DNA of 64,000 nt from an uncultured Candidatus Melainabacteria bacterium. Lineage in GTDB: Bacteria; Cyanobacteriota; Vampirovibrionia; Gastranaerophilales; Gastranaerophilaceae. Below, one piece after another: positions 44,355-53,854 of the stretch (the first letter of the stretch is position 1; the number at the start of each line of letters is the position of its first letter). The stretch spans positions 1 to 64,000 of the forward strand of contig CAKVLN010000002.1 in assembly GCA_934757275.1 (NCBI GenBank), written 5' to 3'. Below the pieces are notes generated by a model. The model had not been told where the DNA came from and did no database searches. It saw only the letters and a list, made by a program, of their open reading frames with translations. The translations under genes and the position numbers were made by a program.

Positions 44355-45140
44355 ATGGCATTCTTGATGTTACTACATGAAAAAATGAGGCTTCAACGTA
44401 AAGTCAACAAATTGACTTTACAAGAACTTCGTCTATCTAGTCGAAAGGAAAGGATAACGAAGAACATTTCTAGAGTACAAAAAATGTATTCTAGTAATAT
44501 AAGCAAGCTTGAAAAACAAGCCCAAGTTATGCAGAGTCAATTTAATATTTGGGCACAAAATGCAGCAGGCTTAGGTTCAAATGGTCTTAACCCAATGAAT
44601 TTTGCTGGAGCTGGTGGTGTTTCTAACTTCATTATGCAAGGTCTATCTGCTTGGGCTGCACAAGGAACAAAAGATAAAGATGGTAACTCAATTGTATCTT
44701 CTGATAGAGCTGCAGCAATGCTTCAAGCTTATCAACAAGGTGGTTTCCAAGCAAATTATGAAGAAGGTAGCACAAAACCAAAAGAAGGCGCTGAATGGAA
44801 GGATATCAACGGAAATACATATTCCGCTCAAGAATATCAAGCATTCCAAGGTGCATATAATCAAGTAAATCAAATGCAAAGTTATGCACAAATGCAAGTT
44901 CAACAGATGTCTTCACAATATCAATCAAATGTTTCAATTTGGTTGGAAGCAGAAAAGACAAGATTGGAAGCAGAACAAGATATGGAACTTGCGCCATTAG
45001 AAATGAAAGAAACCGAAATGGATTTGGACAAGGAATCTTGCGAAGCACAACTTGCAGATGCAAAGGCAAGACTAGAAAGTATCAAACAAGCTTGTTCAGA
45101 AGGAATAAAAGATTCAGCTCCAACCTTCGGTTTAGGTTAA
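44355..45140 (+). CDS. Gln/Met/Ala-rich coiled-coil protein, unknown
   Basis: A 261-residue protein of unknown function. The N-terminal 65 residues are basic and helical (LLHEKMRLQRKVNKLTLQEL); the middle is Gly/Asn/Ala/Gln rich with a short GTKDKDGNSIVSS segment; the C-terminal 80 residues are an acidic coiled coil (WLEAEKTRLEAEQDMELAP). There is no signal peptide or clear membrane segment. The repetitive, low-complexity composition recalls secreted or surface-appendage proteins, by impression only. GGAG lies 14 nt before the ATG, too far to be convincing. It stands alone in front of a terminator and repeat block. Confidence 0.65.
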   Translation: MAFLMLLHEKMRLQRKVNKLTLQELRLSSRKERITKNISRVQKMYSSNISKLEKQAQVMQSQFNIWAQNAAGLGSNGLNPMNFAGAGGVSNFIMQGLSAWAAQGTKDKDGNSIVSSDRAAAMLQAYQQGGFQANYEEGSTKPKEGAEWKDINGNTYSAQEYQAFQGAYNQVNQMQSYAQMQVQQMSSQYQSNVSIWLEAEKTRLEAEQDMELAPLEMKETEMDLDKESCEAQLADAKARLESIKQACSEGIKDSAPTFGLG

Positions 45141-45177
45141 TAAAAAATAAAATAGTAATTATTATAATAATTGACTC

Positions 45178-45209
45178 CGCCTGCTCTTCTAAAGCAGGCG
45201 TTCTTGTTA
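45178..45209 (+). terminator. terminator after the coiled-coil gene
   Basis: CGCCTGCT and AGCAGGCG form an 8-bp stem with a 7-nt loop, followed by TTCTTGTT, 38 nt after the stop codon. Confidence 0.6.
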
Positions 45210-45214
45210 TGTTT

Positions 45215-45450
45215 AGTTTAATACCCACCCGCATTCGTAACTTTCGCAAAGCTCAAGAACGACTGCGGCCTCCCTAACAAGTGAGGTGGAGGTCCTTCTC
45301 TAGTTAGGGAAAGTTGGGAAGGGTATTCGCCCATCAAGGTTGAAATGGATTGCTGTAAAAATCTTACTATTTTTTCGCAATGACATTCCGCTTGTAGCTT
45401 TTACGCACAGTCATTACGAGGAGCGTGAGCGACGAAGTAATCCATTTCTG
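45215..45450. repeat. composite intergenic repeat block 5
   Basis: Same module order as block 1: ATACCCACCCGCATTCGTAA (45222) through TAGTTAGGGA (45318), AAATCTTACTATTTTTTCGC (45357-45382), and GTCATTACGAGGAGCGTGAG (45412-45450). Frames through it, including the long one from 45340, are repeat-derived. An extended -10 TGTTAAAAT at 45485-45493 lies after the repeats and probably drives the glycosyltransferase gene. Confidence 0.8.
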
Positions 45451-45514
45451 TATTTTTGCGATTTTATTAACCACATTATTTTTATGTTAAAATTAAACAA
45501 AAGGGAGAGGTTGT

Positions 45515-47194
45515 ATGTCAAAGATAAAAGATTTTGTATTAAAGCACCAAGAATTATTTACGCTTTTTGGTCTGGGTATTTTGTTTTATTTTATATTTTT
45601 CCACAATATTTGGTCTTATGCTTTGATGGACGTTGATGAATCAAGATATGTTTCCATGTCAAAAGACATGTTTAATACAAAAGACTTCTTAACACTTTAC
45701 TTAAACAACGAGTTTTTCTTTGAAAAACCACCGCTTTACTTCTGGGGTGAATGTTTATCATTTGCTTTGTTTGGTAAAATCACAGAGTTTACCGCTCGCT
45801 TTCCAGTTGCTCTATATGGCACGTTTTGCGGTTTTCTTACATATTTTATTGGAAGAAAAATTGTATCAAGAACCTACGGTGTAGTTTCTGCTTTAATTCT
45901 TTCAACCTCTCTAGAATTTTTGATACTTTCAAAATTTGCAATTTTGGACATAGTTGTTGCAACCTGCGTTTGGTTTTCACTATGCTTTGGCATGTTAACT
46001 ACATTCTGTGAAGAAAAGAACAAAAAATATTTTTGGTGGCTCTTCTATATCTTTTCAGGTTTAGCAGTAATGGCAAAAGGTATTCCAGGGTTCGTTGTAC
46101 CATTTGGCTCAATGTTCTTTATCTATATCTTTAATAGTTTTTTGGCTAAAAAAGGCGACGCTGAACAAAAGCAAGCTACTTTCAAAGAAATATTTAGACC
46201 TCAATACCTTCTTGTAGGTTTTATACTATTCTTCTTAATTACATTACCTTGGCACATTGTAATGTTAAAAATTCATGACCCATTATTTTTTCAAGAATAT
46301 GTAATTAAGCACCATATCGCAAGATTTTTAGGCTCAAATGAAATCGGACGTCAACAACCGTTCTATTTCTACTTTTTAACTATACTTTGGGGTTTTTTCC
46401 CATGGATAATTTCTGGTCTAGTGGTATTAATTAGAAAATGCTTTAAGCGTGACTTCAAGTTTATAGGTTTAAATGATACTCAAAGATTTTTGGTATATAA
46501 CGCAATTATAGCAATCTTTACGCTACTATTCTTCTCTTCTTCTAAAACAAAATTAATCACATATATTTTACCAATTTATCCATCATTAGCTTGTTTAGCT
46601 GGCTACATTTGGACAAAATATATTGAAAAAGGCGAGTATCGAAGATTTATCAATAAAACAGTCTATTTCTTAGGTGGAATTTTTATTCTAGCATCAATCG
46701 TTGCAATCTTCACACCGCTTTTTTTGCCTGCCCTACTCGTTCAAGATATCGCAATAGCTAAACCTCTTTGTATAACTTTATTGTTCGCATCTGGCTTAGC
46801 GTCAATTTTGTTTGCAAAAAGAGAAAGATATTTGGGCGTATTCTTCACTTATGTACTACTAATGCTTGTTTTATCAGCATTTGGAACAGAAAAATTCTTT
46901 AAAATAGATTACAAGTTTGGTCAAGATGATTTGCTAAAATACGCACAAATTGCAAAAAATGAAAATAAAACAATTACTTGTTATAAATTTACGCACAAAT
47001 ATTCATTAATCTACTACGGTGGAAAGCCTGTTGTATATGGAATTGACTTAACTTCAGTAGAATTGAAACAAGAATTGGCAAAGCCAAACAATCTTGTAAT
47101 AATTCCTCATAAAGCGATTGATGAAGAGGTTGAGGCACTTGACTACAACATAATTGAAGACGGTAGAAAATACGTTTTAGTAGAAGGCAAATAA
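45515..47194 (+). CDS. ArnT/PMT-type membrane glycosyltransferase
   Basis: Polytopic lipid-linked-sugar glycosyltransferase of the PMT_2/ArnT family, 559 residues with about eleven or twelve hydrophobic segments. The first periplasmic loop has the family motif with the catalytic acidic pair, ALMDVDESRYVSMSKDM (about residues 38-54), and EKPPLYFWG (about 70-78), typical of ArnT-like enzymes. Members transfer sugars such as Ara4N or hexoses onto lipid A or other envelope targets; which sugar is unknown. GGGAGAGG precedes the ATG. It is 2 nt ahead of waaA, supporting an LPS role. Confidence 0.88.
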   Translation: MSKIKDFVLKHQELFTLFGLGILFYFIFFHNIWSYALMDVDESRYVSMSKDMFNTKDFLTLYLNNEFFFEKPPLYFWGECLSFALFGKITEFTARFPVALYGTFCGFLTYFIGRKIVSRTYGVVSALILSTSLEFLILSKFAILDIVVATCVWFSLCFGMLTTFCEEKNKKYFWWLFYIFSGLAVMAKGIPGFVVPFGSMFFIYIFNSFLAKKGDAEQKQATFKEIFRPQYLLVGFILFFLITLPWHIVMLKIHDPLFFQEYVIKHHIARFLGSNEIGRQQPFYFYFLTILWGFFPWIISGLVVLIRKCFKRDFKFIGLNDTQRFLVYNAIIAIFTLLFFSSSKTKLITYILPIYPSLACLAGYIWTKYIEKGEYRRFINKTVYFLGGIFILASIVAIFTPLFLPALLVQDIAIAKPLCITLLFASGLASILFAKRERYLGVFFTYVLLMLVLSAFGTEKFFKIDYKFGQDDLLKYAQIAKNENKTITCYKFTHKYSLIYYGGKPVVYGIDLTSVELKQELAKPNNLVIIPHKAIDEEVEALDYNIIEDGRKYVLVEGK

Positions 47195-47196
47195 TC

Positions 47197-48417
47197 ATGA
47201 ATATAATTAATCTAACTAGCGAACTAATATTTAGATTAGCTAATCCAGCTTTAAAGCTAATTCACAAAAAAGCTGGCTATTCAGAGGACGCTTATGAAAG
47301 AAAGTGCGGCAATTTGCAGGAGCAAATATCTGGCGCAAATCGTGTAATTATGTTCCACGGTGTATCTGTTGGCGAAATTAATGCGATAGAAAAATTAATC
47401 AAGACAACTCGCCAGACCTTTCCAGACGCTAAAATTGTTGTAACTACTGGAACAAATACGGGACAAGAAATTGCACACAAAAAACTAGATAATATTGCAG
47501 ACCTAATTACATATTTTCCGTTTGACACACCTAGTTGTATTAATAAATTTTTAGATAAGGTTAAGCCTACAGAAGTTTTAATGGCTGAAACAGAAATTTG
47601 GCCCAATTTTGGTAGCATTTGTAAAAAACGTAGAATTAAGTTGTACATAATTAACGGTAGAATTTCAGACAGAACTTTTAATTCATACAAAAAATTGAAA
47701 TTCTTCTTTAAGCCTTTGTTACAAAATTACACGGGTATTTTTACGCAATCAACAGAAGATTTGAACAAGTTTTTGGAACTTGGCGCAAACGAAGACACTA
47801 CAAAACGTATGAACAACTTGAAATTTGATATCACAGCTCCTAATGTTGATTTTGAATTTAATAAAGCCGGACGAGTATTTCTTGCAGCCTCTACTCATTC
47901 TGGCGAGGATAAAATTGCGTTTGACACCTTCAAAAAACTAAAATCAAAGCACAGTGATTTGAAATTTATCATTGCACCACGACACTTGACTAGACTTGAG
48001 GAAGTAAAAACAATTGTGGAAGATTATTGTTTGCGCTCAGAAAACGGAAGCCTAGCAGAGCATGACGTTATGATATTGGATACAATGGGCGAACTTGGCA
48101 AAATGTTTGCGTTTGCTGATGTTGCATTTATTGGCGGAAGCTTTAACAAAACAGGCGGACACAACCCTTTAGAAGCAACAATTTTTGCTAAGCCTGTAAT
48201 TTCTGGCCCGTCTATAAATAATTTTAAAGATATTTATGCAATTATACAAAATGCTAAAGCTGGTTTTGTAGTAAAAACGGAAGAAGATATGTTTAACATA
48301 GCAGATAAACTTTTCAGTGACAAAGAGTTTTATAATTTTACTTCAAACGCAGGGAGAAAGGTGTTTAGCGACCAGCAAGGCGCACTAGATTTCGTTATTA
48401 ATGTACTTAAAGGTTAG
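47197..48417 (+). CDS. waaA: 3-deoxy-D-manno-octulosonic acid (Kdo) transferase
   Basis: Adds Kdo to the lipid A precursor. The 406 residues show an N-terminal membrane-proximal segment, then VIMFHGVSVGEINAIEKLI (about 49-67), the hallmark of the Kdo transferase N domain with the catalytic Glu. TTGTNTGQEIA (about 86-96) and MAETEIWPNF (about 130-139) follow, and the GT-B C-terminal part contains AFIGGSFNKTGGHNPLEA (about 309-326). It directly follows the ArnT-like gene (2 nt), indicating a two-gene LPS unit. With lptB and lptF/G this supports a Kdo-lipid A outer membrane. Confidence 0.94.
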   Translation: MNIINLTSELIFRLANPALKLIHKKAGYSEDAYERKCGNLQEQISGANRVIMFHGVSVGEINAIEKLIKTTRQTFPDAKIVVTTGTNTGQEIAHKKLDNIADLITYFPFDTPSCINKFLDKVKPTEVLMAETEIWPNFGSICKKRRIKLYIINGRISDRTFNSYKKLKFFFKPLLQNYTGIFTQSTEDLNKFLELGANEDTTKRMNNLKFDITAPNVDFEFNKAGRVFLAASTHSGEDKIAFDTFKKLKSKHSDLKFIIAPRHLTRLEEVKTIVEDYCLRSENGSLAEHDVMILDTMGELGKMFAFADVAFIGGSFNKTGGHNPLEATIFAKPVISGPSINNFKDIYAIIQNAKAGFVVKTEEDMFNIADKLFSDKEFYNFTSNAGRKVFSDQQGALDFVINVLKG

Positions 48418-48448
48418 GTAAATTTTTACAAACCTTAATACGTCCTTG

Positions 48449-48457
48449 TGCTAGATT
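48449..48457 (+). promoter_or_regulatory. extended -10 for dnaE, predicted leaderless
   Basis: TGCTAGATT (extended -10) ends 6 nt before the dnaE ATG at 48464, with no ribosome-binding site in the gap. A good -35 is not seen. Other registers (GATTAT, TATAAG) are possible. Confidence 0.4.
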
Positions 48458-48463
48458 ATAAGT

Positions 48464-51400
48464 ATGGCAAATTTTATACCTTTACATATTCACTCAGAGT
48501 ACTCATTGTTAGATGGCATGATTAGAGTTGGCGATTTAGTTAAATACGCCAAAGAAAATAATGTGCCAGCAATCGCAATAACTGACCACGGCGTTATGTA
48601 TTCTGCTGTGGAATTTTATGAGAAGGCAAAGCACGAAGGAATTAATCCGCTAATTGGTTGCGAGTTTTATGTAAATACTGGTGATATTCATGTTCACGAT
48701 AGCGCAAACAATCCGCTTTACCACTTAATTTTGATAGCAAAAGACAACAAAGGTTATAAAAACCTGATTAAACTTGTTTCTACGGCTTGGTGTGAAGGTT
48801 TTTACTACAAACCTCGTATTAACTTTGAGCTTTTGCAACAATATCATGAAGGCTTAATTTGCGCCTCTGCGTGTTTAGGTGGTGAGGTTTTACAACATTT
48901 ACTTAAAAACGAATATGAGCAGGCTAAAGAGGTTGCAAAGCGTTATCAAGATTTGTTTGGTGACGATTATTATATAGAACTACAAGACCATAACTTGGAA
49001 GAGCAAAAGCGCACTAACCCAGAGTTAATGAAGATAGCAAAAGAACTTGGTATTAAGCTTATTATAACGAATGACTCGCACTATCTTACAAAAGCTGATG
49101 CGGACGCTCAAGACACGCTTTTATGTTTGCAAACTAACGCTAATAAAGATGACGAAAAGCGTTTTCACTTCCCTAATAATGAATTTTATGTAAAATCAAA
49201 AGAAGAAATGCGTCAAGCGTTTTCTTGGCTTGATGATGCGACTTTTGAAGAATGTTGTGCTAATACCGAAGAGGTTGCCAATAAATGTGACGTGGAAATC
49301 GAATTACACAACGCACCACTACCTCACTATGATGTACCAGAAGAATTTATTTTTAAATCAGATGATGTTGATTCAAAAATTATTGAAAGATTAAAAAAGA
49401 AGAACAAAACAGACTCTACAGCAGATGTTCTAGAAGAGGCTAAGTATATTCAGGGTATTGAAAACTATTTAGAGCACGTTGTATTTGAGGGTTTGAAGAA
49501 ACGATATGGCGACCCTATACCAGAAAAAATTATAGAACGTACAAAATATGAGTTGGACGTAATTAACCACATGGGTTTCCCTGCGTACTTTATGATTACT
49601 TGGGACTTTATTCACTTTGCGAAGACACACGACATTCCAGTAGGCCCGGGGAGAGGTTCTGCAGCCGGTTCTGTAGTAGCTTATGCCTTAGAAATTACGG
49701 ATATTGACCCGATTTATCACAAACTCTTGTTTGAAAGGTTTTTGAACCCAGAACGTTTCACCATGCCCGATATTGATATCGACTTCTGTATCGATAGACG
49801 TAGTGAAGTTATTGACTACGTTACACAAAAATACGGCGAGGATAAAGTTTGTCAGATTATTACTTTTTCAACTTATGCTCCAAAAGCTGCTTTTAAAGGT
49901 GTTGGACGTGTTTTGCAAGTTCCTTTTGCTGAAAGTAACAGACTTACAGGGTTAATTGAACCTGCACTTGATGTAGCGAGAGCTTCTAACCCAAAAGCTG
50001 AATGGTTAAGAGATATTATTGCAGCAGAAGGCACTTCTGATTTTAAACAATTATATGATGAAGATTACCAAATCATGAACCCGGAAAGCGGCAAAACAAT
50101 TAGTTTTAAGCGTTGGGTTGATATGGCAATTGCGATTGAAGGCTTGAAATGCGGTACAGGTACACACGCTGCGGGTGTAATTATTTCCCATGCGCCATTA
50201 GATACAATTCTTCCTGTACAACCTTCAAAAGATGGTATTGTACAAACCGGTTATCCAAAACACGAAGCTACAGAGGTTTTAGACCTACTTAAAATGGACT
50301 TTTTGGGTCTAAGAAACTTAACCATGATTACAAAAACTTGTAAGATGGTTAAGAAATATCGTGGAATTGATGTTGATATTAATAATATCCCACTTGATGA
50401 TAAACCAACGTATGAAATGTTAGTTCGTGGTGAAACAATAGGTGTGTTCCAGCTTGAATCTCAAGGTATGATGAACCTTGTTAAACGTCTGAAACCAGAC
50501 GTGTTTGAAGATTTAGGTGCATTAGTTGCATTGTTCCGTCCAGGGCCATTAGGTTCAGGCATGGTTGACGATTTCGTAGCCAGAAAACACGGGAAACAAG
50601 AAATCACTTATGCTCACCCACTTCTTGAGCCAGTCTTGAAAGATACTTACGGAACAATTGTATATCAAGAACAAATCATGCAGGTTTTTCAGGTTTTGGC
50701 AGACTATTCACTTGGTCAAGCCGATCAGGTTCGTCGTATGATGGGTAAAAAAGACCTTAAAACAATGGAAGAGCAAAGAGGCAAATTCATTGAGGCGTCA
50801 GCAAAGCATGACATGAAAAAAGAAGATGCAGAAAAATTGTTTAACCAAATTCTTGCATTTGCGTCTTACTGTTTCAATAGATCTCACTCTGCAGCTTATG
50901 CTTTTGTTGCTTATCAAACGGCTTATTTAAAAACACACTATCCAGTAGAATATTTTTCAGCTCTTTTATCTAGCGTTGCTGACAATAAAGACCAAACACA
51001 ACTTTATATTGAAGAAGCGCAAAGGCTTGGCAGTAAAGTCTTGGCTCCAGATATCAACAAGTCGTATTTAGAATATGCGCCAGATGGGGAAAATATTCGT
51101 TTTGGTATGGCTGCAATTAAAGGTGTCGGTGCGCCTGTTGTTGAAGCTATTATTAAAGAACGTGAAGAAAACGGCGATTTCAAAAATATTTTTGATTTCT
51201 GTAAACGTGTTGATGCAAAATATGTTAACAAAAAGTCTTTAGAAGGACTTATTAAGGCTGGTGCGTTTTCAAATATTGAAAAAAGCAGAAAACAACTTTT
51301 TGAAAATATGGAACATATTCTTGACGTTACTTCTAAAGAAGCTAAAGATAGAGCTATGGGACAAGTTAGCTTGTTTGCGTCTTTAGGTGGCGATAGCGAG

Positions 51401-52099
51401 TTTGAGAATGTCCAATATCAACTTGTTGGAAATGATGCTGAATATACTGATAAAGAAATTCAGTTGTTTGAAAAAGAGTTCTTGGGATTCTATGTAACCT
51501 CGCACCCATTATTTTCTATTCGTGATAAATTACCATTCTTAATGACGCATAGAGTTGCAGAATTGAAAGAGCTTAAAGAGGAAGAGGTTGTTACATTGTG
51601 TGGTTTAATTACTGCAACAAGGCAAATTCCTACTAAAAAGGATCCATCTAAATTCTTGCGCTTTATCACTTTAGAAGACTTAACAGGAAAAGTCGACTGC
51701 GTTTGTTTCCATAAAAAGCTTATGGAATTTGGCGAAATGCTTATACAAGATAATAAAGTAGTTATTACTGGTAAGGTTCAACACCGAGGCGATGATGCGA
51801 TTAGCGTGTTGATTGATAACGTTAAATCCGTTGAGAACTCTAATATTGTTACACTAAGCCTAAAACGTGATGTTAAGTACGAAGAATTATGCGGAATAAA
51901 AAATATTTTGGCAAAACACCACGGTGACGACCCTGTTATGTTTAAAATGCCACCAGTAGACGGTTATAGTGCCAAAATATTAACTGCGCCAATTTTTTGG
52001 GTAAGTTCAACTAATGATTTGGTAAATCACATGCAACAAGTATTTCCAAACACACTAGATGTTTCAATTCGTTCTTTAGACCAACCATTAGAGGTGTAA
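48464..52099 (+). CDS. dnaE: DNA polymerase III alpha subunit
   Basis: Catalytic subunit of the replicative polymerase. The 1211 residues are uninterrupted, with no split or intein as found in many cyanobacterial dnaE genes. A PHP domain opens the protein (LHIHSEYSLLDGMIRVGDLV, residues 7-26; ITDHGVMYSAVEFY). The polymerase active site is GPGRGSAAGSVVAY (about 395-408) and PDIDIDFCIDRR (about 436-447). DNA-binding and helix-hairpin-helix parts follow (IMQVFQVLADYSLGQADQVR, SAAYAFVAYQTAYLKTHYP), and an OB-fold region lies near residues 1040-1130. It appears to be expressed from a promoter immediately before its ATG. Confidence 0.97.
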   Translation: MANFIPLHIHSEYSLLDGMIRVGDLVKYAKENNVPAIAITDHGVMYSAVEFYEKAKHEGINPLIGCEFYVNTGDIHVHDSANNPLYHLILIAKDNKGYKNLIKLVSTAWCEGFYYKPRINFELLQQYHEGLICASACLGGEVLQHLLKNEYEQAKEVAKRYQDLFGDDYYIELQDHNLEEQKRTNPELMKIAKELGIKLIITNDSHYLTKADADAQDTLLCLQTNANKDDEKRFHFPNNEFYVKSKEEMRQAFSWLDDATFEECCANTEEVANKCDVEIELHNAPLPHYDVPEEFIFKSDDVDSKIIERLKKKNKTDSTADVLEEAKYIQGIENYLEHVVFEGLKKRYGDPIPEKIIERTKYELDVINHMGFPAYFMITWDFIHFAKTHDIPVGPGRGSAAGSVVAYALEITDIDPIYHKLLFERFLNPERFTMPDIDIDFCIDRRSEVIDYVTQKYGEDKVCQIITFSTYAPKAAFKGVGRVLQVPFAESNRLTGLIEPALDVARASNPKAEWLRDIIAAEGTSDFKQLYDEDYQIMNPESGKTISFKRWVDMAIAIEGLKCGTGTHAAGVIISHAPLDTILPVQPSKDGIVQTGYPKHEATEVLDLLKMDFLGLRNLTMITKTCKMVKKYRGIDVDINNIPLDDKPTYEMLVRGETIGVFQLESQGMMNLVKRLKPDVFEDLGALVALFRPGPLGSGMVDDFVARKHGKQEITYAHPLLEPVLKDTYGTIVYQEQIMQVFQVLADYSLGQADQVRRMMGKKDLKTMEEQRGKFIEASAKHDMKKEDAEKLFNQILAFASYCFNRSHSAAYAFVAYQTAYLKTHYPVEYFSALLSSVADNKDQTQLYIEEAQRLGSKVLAPDINKSYLEYAPDGENIRFGMAAIKGVGAPVVEAIIKEREENGDFKNIFDFCKRVDAKYVNKKSLEGLIKAGAFSNIEKSRKQLFENMEHILDVTSKEAKDRAMGQVSLFASLGGDSEFENVQYQLVGNDAEYTDKEIQLFEKEFLGFYVTSHPLFSIRDKLPFLMTHRVAELKELKEEEVVTLCGLITATRQIPTKKDPSKFLRFITLEDLTGKVDCVCFHKKLMEFGEMLIQDNKVVITGKVQHRGDDAISVLIDNVKSVENSNIVTLSLKRDVKYEELCGIKNILAKHHGDDPVMFKMPPVDGYSAKILTAPIFWVSSTNDLVNHMQQVFPNTLDVSIRSLDQPLEV

Positions 52100-52141
52100 T
52101 GATGGCTAATCTACCACATTTGCAATAGCACAAATATTCCT

Positions 52142-52696
52142 TTAAATATTCAAAAACTTTCTTGCGCAATCGAACATGGAAGTTACAAGTCCTGAATTTG
52201 AATAAATATTCATTCCTGCTGATTCTAGAACCTGTTTCATTCTAGTTTCCCACATAGAATAAATTTCCTCTTCAGGCATGTTAAGAGTTTTACCAATCAT
52301 TTTGAGTTCCTTATAATCAATTGGTAATGGCAAAGCACCTCGCAAAATATCAACAATATCAATACGTTTCTTTCGTGGAAAAGATTTTAAGAAAGAAACA
52401 ATTGAAAGTTTGTTTTCTTTTATATAGCTTTTTAAAGTTTCAACCGTTTCATCAATCAAAATCGGCTCTTGCGGGATTCTATATTCAGAAAACTCTTCAG
52501 GCTCAACATTCATAACAGTTGCAATTCGTTCAATTGTAGTTCCTCTTGTAGAAAACGGCACAGTTTCATCAATCAAATTGTAAACATAAGACAAGGTTAC
52601 GCCAATCATCTCCGCAAAATCACGTTTATGAAGTGCATTCTTTTTCAAAAATTTTGCGACCTTTTCAGAACTTTTTTCAGGAATTATTTGTTTCAT
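52142..52696 (-). CDS. XRE-family helix-turn-helix protein
   Basis: Probable DNA-binding regulator, 184 residues. The N-terminal helix-turn-helix (about 10-62) reads KKNALHKRDFAEMIGVTLS YV-type with the recognition helix around VTLSYVYNLIDE, followed by TTIERIATVMNVEPEEF, the usual XRE ending. The C-terminal 120 residues contain a second helical region (KEL KMIGKTLNMPEEEIYSMWE) that also resembles an HTH-type fold, and a cysteine near the end. AAAGGA lies 9 nt before the ATG. It is convergent with dnaE and divergent from the metallophosphoesterase gene, whose promoter shares the 176-nt gap and may be its target. Confidence 0.75.
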   Translation of the reverse strand: MKQIIPEKSSEKVAKFLKKNALHKRDFAEMIGVTLSYVYNLIDETVPFSTRGTTIERIATVMNVEPEEFSEYRIPQEPILIDETVETLKSYIKENKLSIVSFLKSFPRKKRIDIVDILRGALPLPIDYKELKMIGKTLNMPEEEIYSMWETRMKQVLESAGMNIYSNSGLVTSMFDCARKFLNI

Positions 52697-52835
52697 AATT
52701 AATATCCTTTCGTTTATTTTCCTTTACTTTAGACCTATTATTTTGTTAACTATAAGATACGACATTGTAAAATTTTTCTTAACCTACTTTTGGCAATCAA
52801 CGAGAGTAATTAAATTAAAATTAAAATGTTAAAAC

Positions 52836-52864
52836 TATACAGAAATGCGGTTATTTGGTATAAT
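52836..52864 (+). promoter_or_regulatory. promoter of the metallophosphoesterase gene, predicted leaderless
   Basis: TATACA (52836-52841) and TATAAT (52859-52864) are 17 nt apart; the latter ends 8 nt before the ATG at 52873. No ribosome-binding site is visible. Confidence 0.5.
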
Positions 52865-52872
52865 AAATAATT

Positions 52873-53853
52873 ATGAAACGATACAAACATAAAAAAGAAT
52901 CCTTTTTTTCAAAAATAATAAACTGCGTTCTTACTTTACTTATTGCTTGCGCAATAGGTTCCCAAGTCTGCACAGCAGCAAATAATAATTTAAGAGTTGC
53001 TCAAGTTAGTGATGCGCATTTTTCTTCATTTGAAGAAAATACTTCGTACAAATTTTTAAAAAAATCTGGTGAACTTTTAGACGATGTAATTTTTCAAATT
53101 AACACCTCAGGACCTTACGATTTTGTAATGTTTACGGGCGATTTAATTAACAAACCAAAGGTTAGCGAGCTAGAAAAGTTTATCTCACATGCTAACAATC
53201 TCATTTATCCGTGGTATGCAATTGATGGAAACCACGATATAAGCATAGACGGACCGCTTACAAAAAGAAAATTTTTAGCTACACTTGCGGAAGCAAATGA
53301 CAACATGCAACAAGAAAATATTTATTATGCATTTACACCTAAAAAAGGTTTTAGAGTAATTTGTCTTGATTCAATAATTGATTACAAACTAACCTCAAAT
53401 GGTGAAATTTCTAACGAAGAGTATTTGTGGCTTACGCAAGAATTAGAAAAACACGCAAAAGACACTGTAATAGTTTGTTCGCATGTGCCGATTGTTGAAC
53501 CGTTTTCCAGCCCAAACCACAAGATGCAAAATGAGTATGAAGTAAGAAAGCTTATAAAATCTCACAAAAACCCTGTAATAGTCTTACAAGGTCATTATCA
53601 CACAACCAAAATCATCAAAGAGGACAACATGCTAGTAGTTGCATGTCCATCATTAGTGACTTATCCAAACGCTTTTAGAGTAATCAATATAAACTCTAAT
53701 AAACAACGCACACTGGTTGATGTTTATTTAAAAGAAACAAATTTAAAAGATATACAATCACGCTCAAAGTTAAGACTTATGGGTACTGAAAGATTGTACG
53801 GAGAAGAGAGCGACAGAAACGCAAGTTTTGAATTAAAAAATAATGGAGAATAA
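52873..53853 (+). CDS. membrane-anchored calcineurin-like metallophosphoesterase
   Basis: Exported phosphoesterase of 326 residues. An N-terminal basic stretch and hydrophobic helix (about 17-36, ending CTAAN) act as signal or anchor. The dinuclear metal site motifs are all present: VSDAHFS (about 43-49), FTGDLIN (about 85-91), DGNHDIS (about 117-123), CSHVPI (about 201-206) and GHYHTTK (about 239-245). The substrate may be a cyclic nucleotide, phospholipid or other phosphoester. It heads a run with the MBL-fold and TPR genes, which overlap or abut one another. Confidence 0.85.
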   Translation: MKRYKHKKESFFSKIINCVLTLLIACAIGSQVCTAANNNLRVAQVSDAHFSSFEENTSYKFLKKSGELLDDVIFQINTSGPYDFVMFTGDLINKPKVSELEKFISHANNLIYPWYAIDGNHDISIDGPLTKRKFLATLAEANDNMQQENIYYAFTPKKGFRVICLDSIIDYKLTSNGEISNEEYLWLTQELEKHAKDTVIVCSHVPIVEPFSSPNHKMQNEYEVRKLIKSHKNPVIVLQGHYHTTKIIKEDNMLVVACPSLVTYPNAFRVININSNKQRTLVDVYLKETNLKDIQSRSKLRLMGTERLYGEESDRNASFELKNNGE

Positions 53854-53854
53854 A

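Noticed and set aside
45340..45636. Open frame before the ArnT-like gene
   Set aside because: It is read through the repeat block and then out of frame into the real glycosyltransferase gene.
48464..52099. Possible intein or split in dnaE, as in cyanobacteria
   Set aside because: The coding sequence is continuous and lacks intein-like insertions near the active site.
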